Numbered from the stretch's first letter, positions 13,695 to 26,175 are shown. The stretch is DNA of 64,000 nucleotides from Rallus limicola (GCA_022605955.1 JAKCOZ010000005.1:45126950-45190949), one strand, 5' to 3'. The notes: generated by a model not told the origin, from the sequence alone. Made by a program: numbers and translations.

Positions 13695-13800
13695 TTTCAT
13701 CATTCTACAGCTAGGCAACTTGAGACACGTGAATTCAGTGAAAGATTGTCTAAGGTAACTGACCAATACAGAAACTTAGGGCTATGCTTCATAGGTCTTT
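13695..13800 (-). repeat. MIR-like ancient SINE fragment
   Basis: The plus strand carries a degraded version of the antisense MIR body: CATTCTACAGCTAGGCAACT-TGAGACACG followed after about 20 bases by GATTGTCTAAGGTAACTGACC, matching the known order 'cattttacagat-gaggaaactgaggcac ... gacttgcccaaggtcac'. The order and spacing fit, the identity is low, as expected of an element that spread before birds and mammals split. Confidence 0.45.
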
Positions 13801-16800
13801 CTCCTTTCTTGTCTTCCTACTTACCACACATATTTTGCTTTTATAAGCATTCAGAAATTTACTAGCTGAACTTAGGATTCCTTTGCTTGGAGCTGACAGC
13901 TCTGTGTAGGTAAATTGAGATATTTAATTCAGTAATGCAACTTACTTTGCAAAGTCATATGTAAACCCCAGAAGGTTATATACTATAGAAATTTAATCAA
14001 AAGTTATAACATGCTTAAACAAAAATGCTAACACATACTTATATAAACTTCTCTAGTGTTCATAGAATATGTCAACAGTTTTTTTAAGTCATGAGCTTTT
14101 AAGTAATTCAGGCCCTGGATAGTTTTCTTACCAATGTTACCTAGGAATTGGGCCGTCTAAACTAGAGATGTTAGAGTAGAAACCAAATGACAAATGGTCA
14201 ATTGTCAGTATTCATGAAACATACAAAGTAACCATGTCCGGAAAAGAGCTGAGCTTTGTTCTGGTCAGATAGCATGAGAATGACTGAGACTCTTACAAAT
14301 AGTTCTTATTTCAGTGGTGATATAATGGTTGAACTTTTTCTCATAAACATGGGATTGCTCTTACCTATAATTCAAGATAATGTTTTTTTGTGAAAACCAA
14401 AATAGACAAAAAGACATTAAAACAGAGAGTATCTTAGTCTTTACATAGTTTTTGTGCCCTTGATAACAGAATGTTAAGAAGGTTTATTTCCAATTGACCG
14501 CATCATAATGCAGGATTTAGAGAGCAGTAATGCTGCTGTTGCTCTAGTGCATTGTCTCTGTAAATCAATAGAAACTGATGTCAGGTATTTGTACTGTGAA
14601 ACTATAGGTCTGGGGTTTGACAGTGAATTGCTGAATTAATTCATTTTTTCTTTGTTTCTTTCTTTTGTTTCAACTTAAACCTGCCAACATATGTGCAACA
14701 GTCATCTGCTTACATCTGTGTAAAGTCACACATTTACATGTGTGTTTATGCTTCTGTATCACACATATACTTTTCATCTTTAGTAATAAAAACTATATGA
14801 GATAACGGCATGCCAATGTATTGCACATCATTACTACAAATAATCTCCACTAGAGAGAAAGTGGTTCATAAGTCATGAAAGGACGAACCTCAACTGAGTC
14901 AGGAAGGTAAGTGGCCTTTATTTATTATCACTCTTCCCAACAGGTGTTTGATATATTGAATCCTTTAGAGTTTTTATTAAATATCCTCCAATGAAGATCT
15001 TCAAATCTTTGGCATTCTTAAGACACATCATGTTGAGGGTTAATTTGCAGTTCAGTATGTTTTGGATTGGAAGTTTTTTGTGTTTGGGCAGTAAGCCTGA
15101 CTTGAAAGCAGGGATTGAAATGTTGTATGTGTGAGTTTACACTAGTACAAATAAAGATGGCTCTTTAGAAAGCAACAGGATCATATTGGAGAACATAGAT
15201 ACAGATGAGGTATTGTAATTATTTTACTGCTTTTTTTCAAAAAAGACTCTTTTGTCTTCCCTTCTCTGTGAAACACATGAGCAATAATTCACAATGGTAA
15301 GTGTGACTGAAACTTTGAATAATAAAATATCAGGTACTACCTTTGTCCAGTTGTAAGATAAAAGAATCTTGCTGTACATAAGCAATGGGCCACGATATTG
15401 TTAGTGTAACAGGTTGTAAATATGAAATTGGGCAAGGACTCATAGAATCAGGACACTGTGTTGGAATTATTATGCAAGTTAGGGTAGATTACATGCTTTC
15501 AGACTATTTTTTAATACCAAATACTCCCACATACATAAAAAACTATGTGACAGCTATAAAAAAACACCCAACCATTTTATAAATATTAACTGCCTGTTTG
15601 GTGGCTCACCACATGTGATGTCCTGATGATGCACAAACTTATTAATGACAGTCTCTAAAGAGGTATGCAAAAGCCTGTTGAGGCATTTTTTGGGAAAGGT
15701 GGGAATAAGTAATATAACAATCTTATGATACTCTGGTCTTAATAGACAAATTCAATAGTAAATACCTAAATATTAATTCTTGTAGCAAGTGCATTTCTGG
15801 CACACAAAGGAAGCGGGTTATGGCTTGTCCAGCAGTAATAGCTACTCCTGAAGTCATGTTACCATGAAGTCATTTTGACATTTTTCTTAATAATATTTTT
15901 CTCTTAAAAATATATATCTTTTTTTTTCCCAAACTTGCATTATGTTTAGTAAGTTATCATTTTCTTCATCCATTGAATACATGCAATTACACTGTTTGAA
16001 CATTTATAAAAATCCCACTCTGTATCAAAAGCAAATTTTCTGACAAGTTCAGTATTATACTTCATCCTATATCCTGCTCCAGTTTTATTTCATTTCAGTG
16101 TGTGCCTATTCACACAAAGTAGCTTTACCTTATGACATTCTCACCCATATTAATGACCCATTGATTTTAACCAGAGTCCATGATCCATTTGGACTCACAG
16201 GAATATTTCCCTTTGACTTCAAAGGTTTCTAGATCACACTAAATTCCTAAAATAATTTTTAACATTTCCTTTCCTGTTCTTCTGTTAGTAGACAACCTGC
16301 TTCCAAGCAATTTTTTGGAGAAAAATGTGATCAGTCATTTAATAGCACTCTTCATCCTGCATTCCAGGCCAGCCACATCATGGCAGTTGTCTTATTTCTA
16401 TGGCTATCTGGCATACTATTACCTTATTTAGGTGAATGTAAAACCTTTGATCTTCTATATTCTTGCATGAATCCCAAAGGATTGATGTGAAAAGGCATAA
16501 CTAATGATTGAAAACCAAATAATAGAACTTTCAAAACAGCCCAAAATAGGAAACGACATGGCTGCAAGGTGTTTTGTTTGTGGGAAAGATTTGGGACATA
16601 CATTTGGTGAGCAATTCAGAAGATATTTGGATAAACTTCAGAACCTTGTGCAACTTTTCCAGATCACTCTGAACTTCTGATGAGAGGTTCCCAGATTGCA
16701 GATTTTATATCCATTCACTCATCAGTATAATTTTTTTTTTCTCTAGATTATGGTATGACTCAACATCTTTTCCAAAGGTCAGTATTAAAATCAAGCCTGG

Positions 16801-18176
16801 GAAAAAACCTCTCTGTACATGAATATAAGACTGTTCTCTTGTTATTTATTATAGGTGTCTGGGCCACAGAACTTACACGTCTGGTAAGACAGGATACAGA
16901 TTTTGGCAGTGTGAAGGATTTAGGGGATTTTTGATCTTTGTTTTCATTTAATCTAGTTGCACACACTCTCATCACGTTGGTAACAAAGCTGGGTTGAAGT
17001 TATGTTTTTTACCTCTACATTTCAATATAAGCAGTCTTCCTGCTCCATTACGTTGGCATTCCCAACATGTCTTTGTATTCAGATGCTCAAACAGTATTTG
17101 TGTCTCTCCTCTTCTTAACTTTGCCTCTTCCTTCATTTTGCTACTCCTCATTTGAATCTCAGGAAGGTGGGTTAGATCAGGCACAGCACAGGACTAACAT
17201 GGTTATAGAGCTTCTGGTTTAAGAACGTGCCCAGAAGTTCCGAAGATGGATAAATGCAGACAATTGTTGAGAGAATCTGCATATTGTTTAATAACTTGTC
17301 CCAGTAGAACTGCTATGGGCCTTTTGAGGAGAAAAGGTACAAATTTGTTCCTCCATGGGATGATATGTAGAAGTGGATCTGAACATTGGGGCTTTGCCTG
17401 CTATTATAAAGAAAAGACAGTACTCTGAAGTCATTAAAAGAGCAAACTCTTAAGGTCGGAATTCAGTTTTGGAACTTGAAAGAAAAAAAAAATTCTTTCA
17501 AGAGATGGGTGAAAACAAAGTGTGACTGTACCCTTTATGTTATTCAGCTTCTAGAGTTAGACATCTGCAGTTCTGTCTTCATGGTATGCATTTCTTGCCT
17601 GTGCTGTCTCACTCAAAAACAATGGCTAAAGCATAAAAACAATCGAAAGCTGTTTTCATTTAGCTTCACCTATCCAGATTTATCTCAGAAAAATGTTTTG
17701 TCCTTACATGGTTCTTTTTTTTTTTCTCCAGCTGACATTCAGTTTTGATATGATATGTGTTTAGCTCTGACATTATTATTTTCAGGTGAGGTCTGGAGAT
17801 CACCGAAGCTGCAGCCATGCTTGGATGTCCTAGGGTCATCCATGGCCCAGACTTCCTGGACTTCTACCCTCAGTCCTGGAAAACAGCCCAACAGTTGGTT
17901 ATGGTTGTGGTCAGCTAAACTGGAATATGGCCATGCTCTGTTTTTCCATGTGAATGGATGGCTGTAATCCATACTGTTCACAATGGTGAAAAGCCTCATG
18001 TTCACTGTGTCACCGTCTCAACTTAGTTCAGTTCAATTCAATTTCCTTCCTTGTCAGCAACTGCACTTTATTTGTAGAAATTCATATGGACCACCACCTT
18101 ATATCATTCATACTGCCACACAGCAGCATTATAAGAAAGTGCAGTGTTAAAGTTTTATCTACTGCCAAGAGATATC
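13801..18176. other. unique AT-rich sequence, no gene seen
   Basis: No classifiable repeat was recognised. A few splice-site-like pairs occur by eye (for example around 16856-16890 and a polypyrimidine-CAG at 17718-17732), but the sequence between them shows no recognisable coding content. The slightly GC-richer part at 17770-17960 is open on both strands, which argues for chance. Confidence 0.55.
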
Positions 18177-18260
18177 TTCCTTCCTTCCTTCCTTCCTTCC
18201 TTCCTTCCTTCCTTCCTTCCTTCCTTCCTTCCTTCCTGCCTGCCTGCCTGCCTGCCTGCC
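18177..18260. repeat. compound microsatellite (TTCC)15 (TGCC)6
   Basis: A pure TTCC tract of 15 units (18177-18236) passes directly into six TGCC units (18237-18260). The second motif differs from the first by one T to G change, so it probably arose from a mutated unit that then expanded. Confidence 0.98.
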
Positions 18261-21200
18261 TAAGTGGTCACAGCTGTACATAGAGGCACTTTCTTCCTCT
18301 TAGATTGTGTTCCTGCTACATCACTAACCAATAAAAGCAGAATCTTTCAATCCAGCAGAAAAAGACAAGGGAAAGAATATAAATTATTTTTTTATTTCAC
18401 AACGATTTGAACACAATGTGCATCCTCAATTCACTTGTCCCAGGGCATGTTCCACTGAAGCAGCTGAGAGATTTACCATTGAGTTCAGTGGCAGAAGACA
18501 CAGGCTTTACTATTTAAAGCTATCATCCTATTAAGATAAATGGGAAACACAATCAAAGCTTCGCTGCTGCCATTGTCTCACGGTGTTTGAACATGGCCTC
18601 AGCATGGCATTGTTTTTACATGTGAGGTAAAGCCAGGCTTGCATTTATAAAGAAGTTTTAGGTGATTTTTATTTTCAGATGAAACAGAATAGGATGGAGA
18701 ATATGAAGAAAATTACTAGACAAATATAATCCTAAACTTTCACATCTTTTAGGTTTGTTTCTGGTCATTAGATTCCTTCAATAATATCAACTACTACTAC
18801 TACTACTAAGGCTCAGAAAATATATGTTTTAGAGATTAAAAACCCCAAGAAGCTATGCAACAATTTCTAAAAGCATTTTTGTTTTTGGAATGTGTAAGGA
18901 TGAGCTGTGCCAAAATACTTATATTTGAAATTCCCCCTATTATACTCTGGGGTTTGAGAATATTCTTCATACTTTAAAAGCACTTTCATACTTATAAAGC
19001 ACTTGAAAGCCTTTTCTGAGAACAGCTGCTTTAGGATGATGTTTTTGTTTAGCATGTTAATTATTTTTAAGCAAAATCAGGTATGATTTTTTTCCCCACT
19101 GAAATTCAAGATCTATGTAATTCAATTAATAGATGACTAGGCTTTTACTAACATTGAATGCTTTTGAAATTTTTCTAAATCTTTCAGGTGAAATATAGTG
19201 TCATTTTATTCTTCTCAAACTTTTGTTCCACTAGTGAACCTCTGACTTGGATATTCTGCTTTTAGGGTAGTTTTGAAACCCAGATTAAAAAAGTATCCGA
19301 TAGACTGCATGAACAGTTCTTGAAGCTCCACACAACTCTTCTTCCTCAGAGACATGCCTAGAGCACTGAGCTATAGTTGTGCTCCTCTCTACAGGGAATT
19401 TAAATGCGAGTCTGTGGATCCCGAAGGAGTTTCAGCATGTGGAGGCAAGGTGGTACTCAGCCATTCTTGGATGGGGGGGCTGAGCAGCAGAGCAGAGCTC
19501 CTCCAGTTTGGGCAGTGTGACTTAAGCTAATGCTTTTGTGCTTAGACAGGTGGACTCTACGTTTTTATGGGAGCAACTCTGATCTATACCTTTGTTCACG
19601 ACTCCAGGAAGCAATAGATAAATGTTACTTATGGAAATCTTGACCAAATTCGTCAATTCACACAAATGAAAAAACATTAACATGCCAACAGCTTCAGTCA
19701 AATAATCTGGAGTGCATTTATGGCAGAGAAATAGAGGAGACCTAAGATCAATGGCCTGGAGCCAACATAGTATTTTGAGGAATTATCAGAAATCAGGTGT
19801 CAGGGAAGGTGAGCTGATAGCTTACAATTTCCAGTGAAACTATCATGGAGTTAGAGGTGTTCAAGAACTCCTGGGACTGGACCCATTGTTTATTTTACTT
19901 TTCCCATGCTTCTCATTTAAAGGAAGATCTGGAATAAATTAAGGCTTAGAGACTTTTGAAAAAAACCCCAACCAACTAGATTGGCAAGCTGGTAGTGTAT
20001 TAGAAGTGGGGGTCTGCAATGAGACAAAGAAAGAGCTGCAGTCTGGCACTACTGGGAGATGGAAGATGTGAATAAGAGGTCCAGTAAAAGGAATCAACTC
20101 CAATATGTATATTTTCAACAGAGAATGTGTGTTCTAATGAATAGAAGGATATCTATGGGGATTTCTCTGATCTGTGGTTCATTACTCATATTCCCTCCTC
20201 AGATTTCACCCATATTGACAATAAATTTAGTAAGAAGACCAAAGAATCTTGTATTTGTTAAAGTTTCATGCCATCACCAACATATTCTGCTCTAAGACTT
20301 AAGTTACTTCTCCTCACTGCAAATAATAGTTTCCATACTTTCAATACCTCAGAGGAGTTTAAAAATGACTAATTGATGGTTTTTCCCTGCTTTAAATCAT
20401 TACTGTATTTCGAACTTAGAAATGTGTGGCTAACTCAGCTAGTCATCAAGTGAGGAATTAGTCTCCCCAGTGCCAGCAGTAAATTCTCCGGTTCACTCAG
20501 AAACCAGTTGAACAAGCTGCTCAATATTTAACTACGTCAATTGTAAAGAGGCATATTCTTTGCCTATGTTGTTTTCTCAGGAGAACCTAAACCTTCCTTG
20601 TCAAAATATGTTGTTACAATGGACATTCAGCTGCTTCCCTTCTAATGATGAACTTTTTCACACTGTATTAGACAATGCCTGCTGTTGTCATGCATCCATT
20701 AGAACCCCATCCATAGAGCCATGCATAGAACAGGGTAGCTGTCTGGGACTTGAAAACTTCCAAAGAACTTGTTTGTTGTGATGGGTTGTTTTTTTTTTTT
20801 CTCTCTTGAGTGTTGGATGCATAATATTTTCAGGTAACACTGACTACTGTGTGATATTTAATCACCTCCACAGCCTCCCAGTAATCACTTTTATTGCATT
20901 ATGCTAGTCAGCATATTCTGTGCACTTTAATATACATGAGGTTGAGGGAGGAATATTTTTCACTGAAGGCTTTATGGAAAATTTTGCATTTATTGATTTC
21001 TGTTAACCCCCCCCCCTTCCCCCCCTCCCCCTTATTCTTAGAAAATCGATGGAAATGATTGCTGTGGCCATATTTGTTCAAACAAACAAATAATACAGTA
21101 TAATGACAACGCTATCTCTCATTTCCACATTTCACCTGGAGAAGGAAAACATTTGATCTGTAAAGCCTGTGTACTACATCAGTCCACAGGAATATCTTTT

Positions 21201-21904
21201 ATTCATGTGTATTAAAAAAATATGCAAAGAGTTTATACAAGTTGGATAGGGAAAAAAAAAAAAAAAAGTTTGACAAAAATAAAACAAACTCATCCAAACA
21301 AGCATGGCAGATTTGGGACTTCTGGGGCCAGACTGTCAGAGGCAGTCTTGCCATTCTTCTTTGGAAATATGCTGGAAATTCTATATGTGTAATATTTCAG
21401 TAGTAAATTTTTGCATTCCAAACAAAGCTTTTCATGGGAAAACTATGCCATGCATATAGAGCAAGCCTCACACAGCTGATGATTGCAAATCATCCATTCT
21501 TAGCATTTATCTATTAAAAACTATGGAAAAGAAAGGAATACAAGGAACTTATGAATTCAAATCAGGTAGCTCCTCTAACCTCCTAGAACACTGTGCATGC
21601 TTTTTCCAAGCTTTGTGAACACAAGAATTGCTCATTCAAAACTATGTTTGCAAAATGAAAATCACAGTCAAAATGTAATTGTTGATGTAAAAACAAGAAT
21701 CTGCTGCATTGCAACACATTTTCTTATCTGAGAATGTACATGTCTCACAATACATTGCATCACAGCGCAACTAGTTCAACATGTCAGTGTTACATGGCCA
21801 CCAATTAAGAGGAATTCTTGGCATGAATGATGTTCTGCCTGAGGCCAGGTCACTGTCTGATGTAAAAGACTGGAGCTTCGGGGCACTGGCGGTTCTGATC
21901 CTCT
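18261..21904. other. unique AT-rich sequence, no gene seen
   Basis: Contains a short ACT trinucleotide run at 18790-18808, a C-rich stretch C10-TT-C7-T-C5 at 21007-21031 and an A16 run at 21252-21267. No gene or transposon was recognised. Confidence 0.55.
21007..21031 (-). repeat. C-rich run; G-quadruplex potential on the minus strand
   Basis: The plus strand reads C10-TT-C7-T-C5. The minus strand therefore has three dense G runs with 1-2 nt loops, long enough to be split into four G tracts. Confidence 0.6.
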
Positions 21905-22035
21905 GTTCTGTACAAACTGAACGAGCTGATCATTACAGAAACCTTGTGAGCCAAGGCGCTATTATCATCTCCATTTTACATATGGGGATTGAGGTGCAAT
22001 CAAAATATGTCTTTGAATGTTCACAATGAATATTC
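21905..22035 (-). repeat. MIR-like ancient SINE fragment
   Basis: The plus strand has TTGTGAGCCAAGGCGCTATT-ATCATCTCCATTTTACA-TATGGGGATTGAGGTGCA, which follows the antisense MIR consensus in order ('cctgtgaggtaggtactattattatccccattttacagatggggaaactgaggc'). Upstream TTCTGTACAAACTGAACGAG may be the degraded preceding part. This is the clearer of the two MIR relics in the window. Confidence 0.6.
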
Positions 22036-24955
22036 TAGAGCCTGATTCTTTTCAGAGGGCTTAAAATTTTGCACAACTTTGCACATTCTCAGCACAGCGC
22101 TCATTGACTTTAACTTGGCTTACCTGCAGTTACACTGAAATCAACAAATCGGAATTACCAGAAAGCCCATTTGGGGTGTCAACAGGGTGTTATAACAGCA
22201 GCACACCCCGATCATAAATCACAGGTGAAGGAATAAGCTTTCCTTCTCCTTGGAGGGGAAAAGTCTTCTATTTTTAAACAATAGAATGATTTTGATGCAT
22301 CTTTTAACTAACTAAAAGTAGCATCTTGACAATTTTAATGGGCTAATTATACACTGATGGTCATCTAGAAATGTGCTCATTTTCAGGTCTTATGTCCTGA
22401 CAACCCTAAGAGTTATCAGCTGGAAAATTGGCATGCAAACACAGAATTTCAATCACTATAATCCTGCAGGACTGGATTTGACTATCCTGAGGTTCTGCCT
22501 GCAGTGTCAAGGGAGATAAAAGGTTTTTGATTCTGGAGGTGTAGGACCCAGTCAGTGTCCTGATTAGTTCCACAAAAGTGAAAACCTTTCCAATATATTA
22601 AAATGCACAATCAGAGCCCTGAGAATCTCAGAGATTAACAGGAGTTCACAAGGGTTTGCAGTGACCTTTGTTTCAGTCTCAATTTGCATGAGTTTGCAGC
22701 GTCTGCATTTTGCTCTGTGTTTCTGGTTGGAAACCTTGAATCCCCTTGCCAGAGTCTGGAGATGGGGAGAGTGCTCATCCTAACCTGAGTGTCATTCCAA
22801 GAGCAGCTGCCAGTATCACTTATACACAAAACCAATGAAATAGTGTATCTGCGACAACTCAAGATGATTCTTCTGGCCTGGTGTCAGCCTATTGGTGTGT
22901 TGTAAGCATGGCTTCTAACAGATTCAAAAGCAGCTGCTGGGTTTTAACACCTTTATGGTCCTACCCATATATCCCCATCTACTCCACCACCATGTCTTCA
23001 TCTACTTTAGGTTGAAAAGTGAATTTGCAGAGATGACCTGTGTGATGTGTTCACTCATGTTCTTCTACTGATGCATCTACTTAAACAGTGACATTGTACC
23101 ACGGCCTGCAGCTGTTTTCCGGTTTAATATAACACATACAGAAGGCAGTGGGGGGCTCCCATATCTTCTATCATCAAGCTCTGCATTTGTGTCTCCTGAT
23201 CCTGCCAGTGTGCAGCATCATTTTGTGGGAGCCCATGACCCATTCTAGCAGTGCCATGGTGCTTGGCAGCCTGGGTATTCAATACACCTTAAAAACCAGT
23301 TTTCACCAGAGGGAAATCAGGACACAAGGGAAAGTTGCATCAAGTCTCTCTGGTAAGTTTTGGGCTTACAAAACTGTCTTGTCTAGGTTTCCCTTAGCAG
23401 TTTGGTCTGTGACTAACAAATGTTCATGATCTTTTCTCACATGAAGACCTGCAGGGCAACAGACTGCATCATGTACACGGGCCATAAAACAAGAGAGAGA
23501 CTGTGGTAGTCACTGAAAGGAGTCTCATTATGTGACATCCTTTTTAGCATAAGTCTTGAAAAATTAGGGAGAAGGGGGAACAGGTTGAGAAAAAAGGCAG
23601 TAAAGGGAAGGAGCCAAAGCAATGAAAAATAAGAGTATTACACAAATCATAATGTAAAGGAAGAGCATGAGAAGAGGGCAGCAAAGCCCTTCATTTCTCC
23701 GTGTTACTAGCTAGGCCCCTTTTTTCTCCTATTAACTGCCTCTTTCTATAGGGTAGCTAGATAGGGTCACTTCAAAAGCACCAATAAAATGAGAGATGCC
23801 TCTAAATCTCCTAAATGTCTTACTCATATAACATAGATTACAGTAACAGAAATGAAATGTTGATTTAGATGTCTGCAAATAAAACATTTGGGATTTTCAT
23901 TCACAACTCTTAGAATGAAATTGTATAATATTGCTCCAGTTGAGTCCCCGCATGTGTACTAGTTCCCTCTTGGTCACACCATGAAACCATCCTTCAGGTT
24001 GACATGTATCAGCCAAACCAATCTCCTCCATGAGTAACTACCCAAGGTGAACTGGAAGTGTGGAACAGTGTGTGTAGGTCTGTGAAGGGGAGAATAAGAC
24101 AGAGTCTTTGGGCAGAGTCTTTGGAGATTCCTGTTCAGTTCCTGCCTACAGCAGACTTGGCCCCTAGTATCACCTTGACTCTCATACCTATAAAAATTCA
24201 CCCACAAATTTGTAAAGGGGGAGGGGGGCGGAGAAAGGAATGGAAAAGTAATCTAATACAGTCCGATATTCTTTTTCATGTTACATTATCCTGCCAACAG
24301 ATACTATCAATCACAATTTTTAAGAAGCACGGTGACGTTCTAAATGGTCTATGAATATTACTTTGAAATTGAGACTAATTCCTTGGATGAATTTTAACCT
24401 TACTTTCCCCCCCCTGCACTTTTCATTTGAGAGAACTCTGTGTGCCTCTCTCTCTGTCTCTCTTTCCCTCCCTACCTACCTCTTTCTCTTTCTCAGGATT
24501 TCCATGTCTGCTGACATCTAAGACTGCTGTGATTAAACAAGTGATATAGTAGGTAGAAGTACTATAAGAAAGTTTCTTTATGGTATTCTAAATCTTTCTT
24601 GGAAAGTATTTTAGGCTGAATGAAAGATATAAGTGACCACAAAGCTACATGACAGTATTTGTAACCACTTTTCTGTAATTTTGAACCATCAGCCTACATA
24701 ATGCTTCTAAACGCAAGATTTTAATTCAACTATGTAAAAGGAGCATGACTTACGCCTGGTATATGACACCATTGCAAATAAACCCCAAACCAAAATGCAA
24801 CATATGAAACACTGACCCAGTCCTTTTCAAATGTTTACTATGACACTTTGGACCAAATTCCTTGTTTGGATTGGCTCATTCCATAGAGTTAAACTACTAA
24901 AGAACTGTTGTTTATAACTTCCAGATTATCATCTCCTCCACTGGGTTTACACAGT
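22036..24955. other. unique sequence, no gene seen
   Basis: No exon or repeat family was recognised. G-rich GGGGG-A-GGGGGG-C-GG lies at 24217-24231 and a CT-rich stretch at 24437-24495. Open frames up to 98 codons occur on both strands in the same places. Confidence 0.55.
24951..24955. repeat. candidate left target-site duplication (ACAGT)
   Basis: ACAGT directly precedes the TG start of the LTR at 24956; ACAGG directly follows its CA end at 26170. Four of five bases match, consistent with a 5-bp duplication that has since taken one substitution. Confidence 0.6.
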
Positions 24956-24979
24956 TGTCTCAGTTTTGCATAGTTGGCT

Positions 24980-24982
<3 letters not shown>

Positions 24983-25018
<36 letters not shown>
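24983..25018. repeat. GA dinucleotide tract within LTR copy 1
   Basis: A nearly pure GA run lies close to the 5' end of the LTR. The matching place in copy 2 (about 50096-50118, read as CT on the plus strand) is shorter and interrupted, so its length varies between copies. Confidence 0.95.
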
Positions 25019-25020
<2 letters not shown>

Positions 25021-25168
25021 CAGGGGCTGCAGAAGATGACTACTGGAATCTTCCGCAAGCCTGCTTATAGCACCTCTGAGAATCACATATAGGAGACAAA
25101 GACTCCACCAGAACACGGAGTGCAAGGAAGGCTGCAAAGTTTGGCCCCTTAAGGGCATCGGGATCTAT

Positions 25169-25182
25169 ATTTGCATATAAAT
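25169..25182 (+). promoter_or_regulatory. octamer motif overlapping a TATA box in the LTR
   Basis: ATTTGCAT (25169-25176) is the perfect POU-factor octamer, and its last T begins TATAAAT (25176-25182). The same 14 bases are preserved in copy 2. This is the most plausible core promoter of the LTR, about 220 bases from its 5' end. If so, transcripts would run about 820 bases to the AATAAA signal, implying a short U3 and a very long R region. Confidence 0.55.
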
Positions 25183-25496
25183 GTAAGCAGTTGACAGACA
25201 CAAAAGGCCGGGAAGGATGGGGGAGGAGGCGCCCAGGTACCCAGGCAGATGCCCCTGCAGCCCGGGCAGAAGCACATGGAGTAGCCAGAGGAAAGGACCC
25301 ATGGAAGAGGCAGAAACCCGACCTGCAGCCAGTGGAGAGGCTCCAGGCTGGATGGAGCCGGTGGAGATACAGAGAAGATGCTGTGACTTACGTTGGGATG
25401 AGCCCCTGCCAGACCTACAGAGATGAGCCAAACAGGTTTGCTGGGGGAGGCATTATAGCTCCGTGGAGGACTGGGACTGAGAGACACTGTGATTGA

Positions 25497-25883
25497 TTGC
25501 TGCCTGCCATAGCAGAGATGAAGCCCGGTGGGAAGAGATTTGCCTTGGAGAAAGTTCGTGGAGCACTGTCTCTCGTAGGTGAGATCCTACGGTGCAGCAG
25601 GGGGAGGGTGTGTGGAATGGATGCCCCCATCCCGGCCGAGAAGGAAACCATCTTGCAAGGGACTGACCAAAGCCCCCATCTCCTAGTCCCTGCCCCCCCG
25701 TCCTGTGCTGCGAGCAGAAGAGGGGAAGAAGGGAGCAAAATCATGGCTGAAGGGGAAGTCTGCTTTAGAATGGAGGGGTGGGGGGAAGGTGTTACGGAGA
25801 CCCCCATTTTCCCCAGTCCTTGCCCCTCCTGGGCTGCGAACAGGAGGGAAGAAGGGAGCAAACTTCTAACTAAAGCCTGCTAA
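25497..25883 (+). other. open frame inside LTR copy 1 (128 codons), coding status doubtful
   Basis: The frame begins MLPAIAEMKPGGKRFALEKV and runs 128 codons in the sense direction of the LTR. The start and the first 67 or so codons stay in frame in all three LTR copies. It resembles no protein I recognise and has no signal peptide or membrane segment. Other ATGs lie between the TATA box and this start, so it would not be the first frame on an LTR transcript. The antisense strand is also open over much of the same stretch, suggesting that composition with few stops may explain it. Confidence 0.2.
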
Positions 25884-25992
25884 GGAGGGAGTGGTGGGGG
25901 AAAAGTGTTTGCCTGGTTGCATTTGTTTTAAGATTGTTGGTTGCGCTCCTGACTCTGGTTCTTTTTCACTGTTTTTCTCTTAAGCGTAGTGT

Positions 25993-25998
25993 AATAAA
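25993..25998 (+). terminator. polyadenylation signal AATAAA of LTR copy 1
   Basis: AATAAA lies in the conserved block GCGTAGTGTAATAAACTAGA, about 175 bases before the LTR end. The same signal is kept in copies 2 and 3. Confidence 0.75.
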
Positions 25999-26170
25999 CT
26001 AGATAACTTTCTCTTCAGCACTCTGTGTTGAGTCTGTTTTGCCTGCGTCATTAACGAGTTTGTCTCTTGAGCCGCCCAATTATATTATTTGTCCCCTGTC
26101 CAACTAAGAAGGGGAGTAATAGACTGATCTTGGTGGGCGTCTGGCCTTTAGCCAGGGCTCAACCACTACA

Positions 26171-26175
26171 ACAGG
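26171..26175. repeat. candidate right target-site duplication (ACAGG)
   Basis: Follows the LTR end directly and matches the left flank ACAGT at four of five positions. Confidence 0.6.

Larger units (their letters stand above)
24956..26170 (+). mobile_element. solo LTR, copy 1 of a 1.2-kb ERVL-like family
   Basis: This 1215-bp element starts TGTCTCAGTTTTGCATAG and ends CAACCACTACA, the TG...CA ends of a retroviral LTR. It aligns along its whole length with the reverse-oriented copy at 48933-50144 and with the partial copy at 63021-64000. In order it holds a GA dinucleotide tract (about 24983-25018), an octamer-TATA motif (25169-25182), a CpG- and GC-richer body with an open frame of 128 codons (25497-25883), and AATAAA at 25993-25998. 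No primer-binding site, gag, pol or env follows, so it is a solo LTR left by recombination between the two LTRs of a provirus. The 5-bp duplication favours an ERVL-type (class III) element; this is inference from duplication length. Confidence 0.88.

Noticed and set aside
16856..16890. A 29-bp microexon-like segment between TTATTATAG and GTAAGA
   Set aside because: Weak polypyrimidine tract and no neighbouring exon; such AG/GT pairs occur by chance.
17718..18005. Possible exon after a polypyrimidine-CAG, with frames of 70 and 88 codons
   Set aside because: Open on both strands, no recognisable domain and no matching donor or neighbouring exon.
22085..22160. Words such as CATTGACTTTAACTTGG and TTACACTGAAATCA resembling the same palindromic repeat
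   Set aside because: Order and symmetry do not fit well enough to call a copy.
24058..24354. 98-codon frame
   Set aside because: Overlaps a 77-codon frame on the other strand and crosses a G-rich run; no domain.
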